Assembly: GCA_022773825.1 (NCBI GenBank)
Contig: JALFOF010000109.1
Location: 1-60,954, forward strand
DNA: 60,954 bases
Direction of reading: 5' to 3'
Source of the DNA: Prevotella sp.
GTDB taxonomy: Bacteria > Bacteroidota > Bacteroidia > Bacteroidales > Bacteroidaceae
The first letter of the stretch is position 1; every line of letters begins with the position of its first letter. The notes beneath the pieces were generated by a model. That model worked only from the letters and a program-made list of their open reading frames with translations. It did not search any database and was not told the DNA's origin. This document shows, piece by piece, positions 54,913 to 60,954 of this stretch. A program made the position numbers and the translations under genes.

Positions 54913-57900
54913 TTATGCTTGATATTCTCTAATGTTGTTTCTGACTATGGTTTCAAAAATGTCTGCACATTTCTTTACTTCTTCGTATTCGGAGAGTTCT
55001 TTGCCTTCAAGTCCTTCACTTGTCCAGTCCTTCAGGTCTTTTGCGTATATGCTGACATTGTGATTGGCAAGGAAGTTGGGAGTGAGGGCGTATGGCAGAT
55101 TATGAAGGTGCATGCCATCAACGATGCTTTTGAAATAGTTGTAGTCGCCATCTATGGTAAAGCCATAATCAACAGCCACACGATAGATAGCTTCCCAATG
55201 ACGCTGTTTGCAGAAGACAGCGTTTCTCTTATTGTAACTATAATTCAGGAGTTTGGTTATACAGTTTTTTAGTATCTCCAGCCGGGTAGCTTCTTCCAAA
55301 TCTTGCACAGTAGAACGTTCTGCTACCATCATCATGCCCTCACTATAAATATCCTCGTATTCCGCAGAGTTCTCTGCGTTAAGAGAGTATGGTTTAGAAG
55401 GACGTGAGTTGAGCGGAATGATGTTGGCATGAGTCTCCACATCATGCCCGTTGCTTTCCAGTTCGGTGATGCACGAGCCCGTAGCAAAGAAGTACATGGT
55501 TATGACTATGTTAATAGCAACGTTAATCTCTTGCTCGGATGCAGTAGGTGAGATATGTGCTTCATTGTTACGCCACTCCTTTACCATCAGAAGGTATTGA
55601 TAAAGCGTCTTATAGGCAGGCTTTTCGCTGTATTTCAACTTCCAGAGCGGACGAACGGCATGGATGACATCCTTCCATGTCACAGGATTGCCTTCGTATT
55701 GGGGGCTCACCTCCTTGCCCTCCATCAGATAATAGAGCTTCTTGAGGTATGCCTCAAACTTGGTGACGAGCAGATTGAATGCCACGTGTTTATCTACGAT
55801 AGAAACCTCCTTGACAAAAAGATTGGAAAAAGCCCTGCTGATGAAAAGCCCCACACCGTCCAGCGTTTCGAGTGTCTCTTTGCCAAGGACGTAGAACACG
55901 CTGTCCAGCACTTCTTCTTGCGGACGCATAGATTGCTCTACATCAGCGAGTGTGCCTTTAAGTATGTCTTTGATGCTGTACCTGATTTTGTCAATAGTCG
56001 GCACTGGCTCTTCGACAGGCTTCTCTTCCTTGTTTGTTTCTGGCTCTTCGGGTGAAGGAAAGCTTGCCGCATTTTTCATGGTTATTTCATCACGAAGCCA
56101 TGCCGAGAGTATCCGCTCGCGTGCATCGACATCCAGAATGAACTTGCGCAATATTTGGTCAGCCTTGGGCATCACCATGAATGGAGGACAATCAGCTCCC
56201 GTAATTTTCTTCAGGAACTCTCTGGTTTTCTGTAAATCGAGAGTTAGCTTCAGATTTTCAAAACGGTTGAATTCGTTGATATTCTGTTCATTCACATCGC
56301 TGCTCATGATGTTGATGAGCTGGCTGGTATTGACGCCAGTCGCCTCACTCAGGTTCATGATTTGCTTCTTCAGCTCAGTTATCTGGTATTCGGCAATATA
56401 GTCGTAGATAGTCTTGCCCTGCTCGAGATGAAGGTCGCCACTCTGAATGTCATGCAGGATGATGAGGGCTGTGCGCTGGTCTTTCTGCGAGAGTGTGGCA
56501 AAGGTCTTGCACAGTTCCTCCAAGGCTGCCTTTGTCATCTCACTTCCTGCACCTTCCGTATAGAGATTCTTGATGAACTTCTGGAATTTCGAGTCGATAT
56601 ACTCCGCATTGATAGTGCCTGTACCCGTTTCCGTGATGTAGGTGTCAATCTGATACTCCCATGGGTCTTTGGGCTCGCCGGGCACTGCTGGTCCGAAAAG
56701 CTCACGGTAACGCTGGAGCAGGATGAGGTAGGTCTGTTCGTCCAGTTCCATCTTGACGGTCGTATAGGTACTGCCGTGCTGAAACTCGTATTCACTCTTC
56801 TCCCATACGAAGCCTTGTAGTTTGGCACCCTCCAGCAGATGGGTCATCTCACTGAAACACTTGGCAAACATATTCCGGTCTTCACGTGTGTCGGGCAGTT
56901 TCTCAAAGTTCATGATGTTGTGCGAGTGGAAGATGTCCCTGATGGAAAGGAACCGCTGGTTGATGTTGGAGAGGTTCTTCTCCAACTTATCGACAAACAC
57001 GCCCAGTGGTCTATCGACATACACCTCCAGCGCATCGTTGATGTTCTGCTCCATGGTGTAGGGATAGGCATAGTACTTGATGGTGCCGAAGGGCTTGTCG
57101 GGACCAAACAGACGGCTGGTGCGCGAGAAGGCCTGGATGATATCGACATACTTCATTACCTTATCCACATATAGTGTGTTTATCCATTTCGAGTCATAGC
57201 CCGTCAGCATTTGGGTGACTACTATCAGCAGGTCTATCTGCTTTGTGTGGTCGTTCTCAATTCCGATATATGGCTTCTTGTGCGCCAGCCGTTTTGCCAC
57301 ATCCTTCTTATACTGCGCATAGTTGGCGAGCCGGTAGTTCATGCCATATTTGGCATTGTAGTCGGTCAGCATCTCATTGATGGCATCTTCGCGCACGATG
57401 CCTCCATCGCTGTTGTCAATGTTGTTGTCAAACACGGCTACAACGTTCAGAGAGGGGTGATACTGTTTGAAGAGCTGGTAGTAGGCGATGGCCTCGGGTA
57501 TGTTCTTCGTGGCAAGTATGGCGTGGAACTTACCGTTCTTGCTCAGCTTCTCACGGCTCTTCATGATGTCGTTGGCCACCACGATATGGTGCTTGTCACA
57601 CTGATAGATGTCCTTGGGCAGGTAAGCCTCAATGCCACGCATCTGCTTGCCGTTCTCCGTGTAGCTCTCAGGCATCTGCAGTTGGTGGACGAAACGGTCA
57701 TAGATTTTAGCCAGTTCTTCGTCCTTGTCAATGAGTTGGAGGTATTCCTCCACCGTTTTTTTCGTGATAAGTTCATCGGGGTTGCGCTCTTTGAGCTTCA
57801 GGTCAATCTGACGGAACGCCACCAGTTCACGCAGCTCGTTCTCGTCGTAAGTGTTTACCATGTAGGGGTCGAAGCCCAGCACATTGCCATCGGGGATGCC

Positions 57901-59319
57901 GCTGGCAATGGTGTATTTGTGAAGCCTGTCACCGAAGATTGTCTCGGTGGTAATCTCATTCTTGGCATTCTCCTCAAACACGGGAGTGCCTGTGAAACCG
58001 AAGAGCAGCGCACGAGGGAAAGTGTGCTTTATGCTGACGAGCATATCGCCAAACACGCTGCGGTGACATTCGTCTATGATAAATACCAGACGTTTCTTGC
58101 CTATCTTGTCAATCAGTTCCTTTGTGATGGTTCCGCCACCTGATATGGAGGCTCCTTCCTTAATGTTGCTCATCTTTTGTATGGAGGTGACAATGAGGCG
58201 GTCGTCGTTGTCTATGCTTTTCAGTTTGGCGAGCAGCACGGAGGTGTCTGCCGTGTCTTGTATCTCATCGCTCTCGCCGGCAAAGCCACGGTATTCGTCA
58301 AGCGATTGCAGAGCGAGTTCTATGCGGTCGAGCAGGAACACCACCTTGTCGGCATCCCCGCTCTTGGCGATGAGTTCCGCACTCTTGAACGATGTCATCG
58401 TCTTGCCCGAACCCGTGGTATGCCATATATAGCCACCCCGATGCAAGTGGTTGTCCCAGTTGGTCTCTTTCACCCTGTCGCTTATCTTGCTCACGGCAAA
58501 GTACTGATAGCTGCGGAGCACCTTTAGCGTCTTGTCCTTATCGTCGGCAATGGTGTAGAAGCCCACCATCTGATGTGCCATGGGTATGGAAAGCAGGTTG
58601 GTCGCCACCAGCTTCCAGTCGCGCACGATGACGTTATTGAAGTCCTCCCAATGGAAATAGAACTGGGGTTGGAAGCGGTCTTCCGTACCGGGGTTGGCAA
58701 AGTAGAGCGTCTCCTCGGGAGTCATCGCCACATAAATCTGCACCATTGAGAAGATGCCGCTTTGGAACACTCCTTCATGCACATACCGCTTGATTTGGAA
58801 GCAGGCCTGGCTGACATCCACTTTGCTTCGCTTCAGTTCTATGTGTATTACAGGAATACCGTTGATAAGCAGCATTACGTCGCCACGGCGGTTACCCGTC
58901 ATCTCACTGTAGGTCTTGAACCTCGGCTGGCGTACTATCTGATAGCGGCTCTGCCCCGAAGAAATCTCCATCGGGTCGAAAATCTTCAGATACACCTCCT
59001 TGCCGAAGTTGTTGGTGTCTGCCTCATTGTCACGCTTGATGCACACCTGCTTAGCGTTGATGAAGCGGTTCATCTCGTAGGGCGAGCTCACCATGTTCAC
59101 CTTGTCCATCACCTGCTGCATCTCCGATGCTGTCAAAGGATAGTTGCCCAGTTTGTCTATCTCGCGGTTGTTGTCGTAGATAATGCGAGCCCAGTTCTCT
59201 ACCAACTGCTCTTCTGTGGGGTTCATGATGACCTCGTTCCATCCGTGCCTAAGCAGATGGTTAGTCAATGCCTCTTCAAAGGCAAGTTCTTTAATGAAGT
59301 TTTGTATGTTGTCAGCCAT
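54913..59319 (-). CDS. hsdR: Type I restriction endonuclease subunit R with a C-terminal HEPN-like extension
   Basis: HsdR is the translocase/nuclease of a type I restriction complex. Length is 1468 residues, against about 1000-1100 for the family. The nuclease site is intact: Asp147, Glu161-x-Lys163 (IELK) and QxxxY (Gln175, Tyr179). The helicase shows TTGSGKT (301-307), DECH in FIIDECHRS and LTGYDSKWINTLYVDK. A charged Pro/Glu linker (about 1085-1107) leads to an extra ~360 residues. Around 1150-1290 this has a helical HEPN-like domain, with FEAYLKKLYYLMEG and the motif RNNEAH (Arg1250, His1255), which fits the HEPN RNase signature R-x4-H. A last domain (about 1340-1468) contains HWEAIYRVAVDYGFTIDGDY and is not recognised. 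hsdM is not in the window. Confidence 0.88.
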   Translation of the reverse strand: MADNIQNFIKELAFEEALTNHLLRHGWNEVIMNPTEEQLVENWARIIYDNNREIDKLGNYPLTASEMQQVMDKVNMVSSPYEMNRFINAKQVCIKRDNEADTNNFGKEVYLKIFDPMEISSGQSRYQIVRQPRFKTYSEMTGNRRGDVMLLINGIPVIHIELKRSKVDVSQACFQIKRYVHEGVFQSGIFSMVQIYVAMTPEETLYFANPGTEDRFQPQFYFHWEDFNNVIVRDWKLVATNLLSIPMAHQMVGFYTIADDKDKTLKVLRSYQYFAVSKISDRVKETNWDNHLHRGGYIWHTTGSGKTMTSFKSAELIAKSGDADKVVFLLDRIELALQSLDEYRGFAGESDEIQDTADTSVLLAKLKSIDNDDRLIVTSIQKMSNIKEGASISGGGTITKELIDKIGKKRLVFIIDECHRSVFGDMLVSIKHTFPRALLFGFTGTPVFEENAKNEITTETIFGDRLHKYTIASGIPDGNVLGFDPYMVNTYDENELRELVAFRQIDLKLKERNPDELITKKTVEEYLQLIDKDEELAKIYDRFVHQLQMPESYTENGKQMRGIEAYLPKDIYQCDKHHIVVANDIMKSREKLSKNGKFHAILATKNIPEAIAYYQLFKQYHPSLNVVAVFDNNIDNSDGGIVREDAINEMLTDYNAKYGMNYRLANYAQYKKDVAKRLAHKKPYIGIENDHTKQIDLLIVVTQMLTGYDSKWINTLYVDKVMKYVDIIQAFSRTSRLFGPDKPFGTIKYYAYPYTMEQNINDALEVYVDRPLGVFVDKLEKNLSNINQRFLSIRDIFHSHNIMNFEKLPDTREDRNMFAKCFSEMTHLLEGAKLQGFVWEKSEYEFQHGSTYTTVKMELDEQTYLILLQRYRELFGPAVPGEPKDPWEYQIDTYITETGTGTINAEYIDSKFQKFIKNLYTEGAGSEMTKAALEELCKTFATLSQKDQRTALIILHDIQSGDLHLEQGKTIYDYIAEYQITELKKQIMNLSEATGVNTSQLINIMSSDVNEQNINEFNRFENLKLTLDLQKTREFLKKITGADCPPFMVMPKADQILRKFILDVDARERILSAWLRDEITMKNAASFPSPEEPETNKEEKPVEEPVPTIDKIRYSIKDILKGTLADVEQSMRPQEEVLDSVFYVLGKETLETLDGVGLFISRAFSNLFVKEVSIVDKHVAFNLLVTKFEAYLKKLYYLMEGKEVSPQYEGNPVTWKDVIHAVRPLWKLKYSEKPAYKTLYQYLLMVKEWRNNEAHISPTASEQEINVAINIVITMYFFATGSCITELESNGHDVETHANIIPLNSRPSKPYSLNAENSAEYEDIYSEGMMMVAERSTVQDLEEATRLEILKNCITKLLNYSYNKRNAVFCKQRHWEAIYRVAVDYGFTIDGDYNYFKSIVDGMHLHNLPYALTPNFLANHNVSIYAKDLKDWTSEGLEGKELSEYEEVKKCADIFETIVRNNIREYQA

Positions 59320-59334
59320 AGTATGTTCTTTTTT

Positions 59335-60351
59335 TTATTGTTTAATATTACCCAATATTCCTCTTATTTCCTTGTCAAAGTCAGAGTCTATGCGTTGGGT
59401 TTTATTAAAAATATCGTATTGCTCCTCCGCCTTCTGCTTGGCCTGAGCCGCAGAAATCATTCCTTTATCCGGCAATATCTGATAGCGGCGGAATGTAAGA
59501 AACTCGTTCACGCTGGCAGAGAACTGCTCCATGTTGAACGTGTTTTCGCGTTCAATGAGGTCTTCTATGTAATCAAAGAATCCCGTGACGGCACGCTCCA
59601 GCTGCCTTATCTCTTTCTCTTGCAGGTAGTTTTTAGCTATGCAGACATCCGATTTCAAGATACGTCCATCGGGCGCATTCTTCCAGGTGGTCAGTCCCAT
59701 GTGCTCTTTCGTGTGGTCAGCCTTGGTATAGATAATCTCTGCTGCTGTCTGACCCGTGATGGCATAGTGGAAGCGGTTTTGTATCATGGCATAGAAGTCA
59801 TGTGTAGTAGGGGAGTTCTTGTCATAGTCCGTACTGCATTCGGCATAGATGTCGGTTATCTGTTGCCAGATGCGTCGTTCGCTGGCACGGATGGAACGTA
59901 CTCGCTCCAGCAGTTCGCGGAAGTAGTCTTTGCCAAAGACAGCCGTCCCTTGCTTCAGCCGTTCATCGTCCATCACGAATCCTTTCTTGATATACTCATG
60001 CAGAATCTTCGTTGCCCATTGGCGGAAGCGTGTGGCTTTCAATGAAGAGACGCGATAGCCCACGGCAATGATGGCGTCGAGGCTGTAGAACTTGGTTGGA
60101 GTGCTCTGAGTCTTGCCCTCTATGGCACCATGTTCAGTGGTTAGTTCCAAAATGGAACATACCACTTTTTCATCCAATTCCCCTTCTCTGAATATATTCC
60201 CTAAATGTTTCGTTATAGCTGGGCGTTGCACCCCGAAGAGCTGCGCCATAGCTTTTTGGGTACACCAAAGCGTTTCGTCCTGGATGACTACCTGCACCTT
60301 ACCCTCTTCATCGGGGAGGCTATATAACAGAAATTGTATCTCTTTGCTCAT
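59335..60351 (-). CDS. rhuM: RhuM-family protein in a type I restriction operon
   Basis: The protein has 338 residues and matches the RhuM family named from a Salmonella pathogenicity island. The N-terminal ~130 residues look like a DNA-binding domain (WCTQKAMAQLFGVQRPAITK, then FYSLDAIIAVGYRV). The C-terminal part contains FYAMIQNRFHYAITGQTAAE and TTWKNAPDGRI, both strongly typical of the family. The molecular function is unknown. It lies between hsdS (21 bases) and hsdR (15 bases), a placement seen in other restriction loci, and probably modulates or depends on the complex. Confidence 0.85.
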   Translation of the reverse strand: MSKEIQFLLYSLPDEEGKVQVVIQDETLWCTQKAMAQLFGVQRPAITKHLGNIFREGELDEKVVCSILELTTEHGAIEGKTQSTPTKFYSLDAIIAVGYRVSSLKATRFRQWATKILHEYIKKGFVMDDERLKQGTAVFGKDYFRELLERVRSIRASERRIWQQITDIYAECSTDYDKNSPTTHDFYAMIQNRFHYAITGQTAAEIIYTKADHTKEHMGLTTWKNAPDGRILKSDVCIAKNYLQEKEIRQLERAVTGFFDYIEDLIERENTFNMEQFSASVNEFLTFRRYQILPDKGMISAAQAKQKAEEQYDIFNKTQRIDSDFDKEIRGILGNIKQ

Positions 60352-60372
60352 TGTATGCTTCTTTATTACAAG

Positions 60373-60954
60373 TTACACAAACATGTTGTCCAAACAATCC
60401 GACTTAATCTGCTTCAGCTTCTCCAGTCGCTGGGTTTGAAGGGAGATTTGGCGGTCGAGGGTGGTGAAGTAGGAGGCGATGGCGCGTTGCTCGGAGATAC
60501 AAGGATAAGCTACATTAATATCTTTTACTAAGGAGCCAGATAAGTTGCCTTGTCCACCTTGTAATAGTTCACCAACAATTTTAATTTTATTACAGAGTAA
60601 GAAATCTGCGAGGAAGTCTGTCTCAACTAATTTATAAGGTGTAATAGCCAATATGGCTTGATTAATTGCACCTCGTATCTTTGAAATAGCAACATCGCCA
60701 CTTGTTGCTCCATATAATGCATACAGTAAAGTTCCTTTTTCTACAATTTTTGCAGAAGAATTATTATATCCTTTTTCTGTTAAAGATAATTCAGTCTTGT
60801 CCTCATGGATTTCTCCAGAACGAATGAAGGGAATATTCCCTCCATAGTATGCAGGAACTCCAGCAGTTGGAGTACCTCCAGAAAAAGAAGTGGAGAAATT
60901 CCCAATTTTTTCGATTTCCCACTCCCCCTTAAATCCCTTGAATCTCACTCGTGG
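60373..60954 (-). CDS. hsdS: Type I restriction specificity subunit (5' part cut by the window end)
   Basis: Only the C-terminal 193 residues are visible. They begin PRVRFKGFKGEWE, the usual start of a target-recognition half-domain, so the GTG at 60948 is probably internal and the reading frame continues beyond 60954. One target-recognition domain (FSGGTPTAG, IPFIRSGEI) is followed by the conserved helical spacer (ISEQRAIASYF to CLDNMFV). The recognition sequence cannot be predicted. Base composition drops to AT-rich (about 60530-60900), as is common for exchangeable hsdS domains. It is the most upstream visible gene of the restriction unit. Confidence 0.85.
   Translation of the reverse strand, partial: PRVRFKGFKGEWEIEKIGNFSTSFSGGTPTAGVPAYYGGNIPFIRSGEIHEDKTELSLTEKGYNNSSAKIVEKGTLLYALYGATSGDVAISKIRGAINQAILAITPYKLVETDFLADFLLCNKIKIVGELLQGGQGNLSGSLVKDINVAYPCISEQRAIASYFTTLDRQISLQTQRLEKLKQIKSDCLDNMFV

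Noticed and set aside
58762..60045. 427-codon plus-strand frame over hsdR and rhuM
   Set aside because: It spans the ends of two well-supported minus-strand genes and has no domain of its own. The length comes from codon bias of the opposite strand.
60945..60948. GTG at 60948 as the true start of hsdS
   Set aside because: The residues around it match the internal start of a target-recognition half-domain and the frame is open to the window edge, so the gene is taken as cut by the window.

Overview
The window is a chromosomal stretch of a Bacteroidota bacterium, most likely a member of Prevotellaceae (genus not determinable by eye). The evidence is the Bacteroidota promoter type (TTTG, 19-20 bases, TAnnTTTG) seen before many genes and tRNAs, scarce Shine-Dalgarno sequences, and family content typical of that group: DUF4348 and DUF5715-like proteins, a DUF5112/DUF5113-like tandem sensor protein, exported C1 peptidase, a short FolK, and an acetyl-type MetA. 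Most of the window is core metabolism, translation and envelope genes. No rRNA, insertion sequence, transposase, prophage or CRISPR array was seen.

Layout. 1-7.0 kb, plus strand: folC, purA, hisS, an SGNH esterase with a stump of a pectin methylesterase domain, yqeY and an M16 peptidase. 7-14 kb: pheS (minus), a DUF4348 lipoprotein, murB, a metallo-beta-lactamase-fold hydrolase and the GDP-fucose pair fcl-gmd. 14-21.8 kb: a hexuronate locus with kdgK, eda and a tandem sensor-kinase-like gene on minus, and a LacI regulator and uxaA on plus; uxaC lies 18 kb away at 39.9 kb. 21.8-24.5 kb: an amino-acid ABC transporter whose binding protein is fused to the permease and looks circularly permuted. 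24.9-34.3 kb, minus: clpC, two tRNA-Lys genes, then the tight run phoH-purC-ubiE-aroE-ABC-F-metA. 34.4-41.3 kb: an M15-like protein, pyrBI, PBP1A and uxaC. 41.6-51 kb: tRNA-Pro, leuB, a TPR protein, then minus-strand rsmG, MBL hydrolase, ruvC, a double ABC ATPase and a C1 peptidase, then tRNA-Arg, tRNA-Ser and ettA. 51.3-53.8 kb: a lipoprotein, mazG and a FolK-like/TPR fusion. 53.9-61 kb, minus: a type I restriction module (hsdS cut by the window end, rhuM, a very long hsdR, then HD-domain and HXXEE membrane-protein genes).

Gene teamwork. UxaC, UxaA, KdgK and Eda give a galacturonate/glucuronate to pyruvate plus glyceraldehyde-3-phosphate route (uxaB is not in the window), with the LacI-family gene as the obvious local regulator. 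purA/purC and pyrB/pyrI belong to nucleotide synthesis. fcl-gmd supply GDP-fucose. The restriction module is the only clearly accessory region.

The most unusual non-coding signal is a set of five intergenic arrays, each of four (once five) tandem 22-bp units whose core is an imperfect palindrome. All lie just downstream of a plus-strand stop codon. A second family consists of 8-bp TTGTTTAG-type repeats arranged as large inverted repeats, which fill gaps between genes and in places supply their stop codons. A third set of GC-rich palindromes occupies the longest gene-free gap. All family assignments are from reading the sequence; no database search was run.
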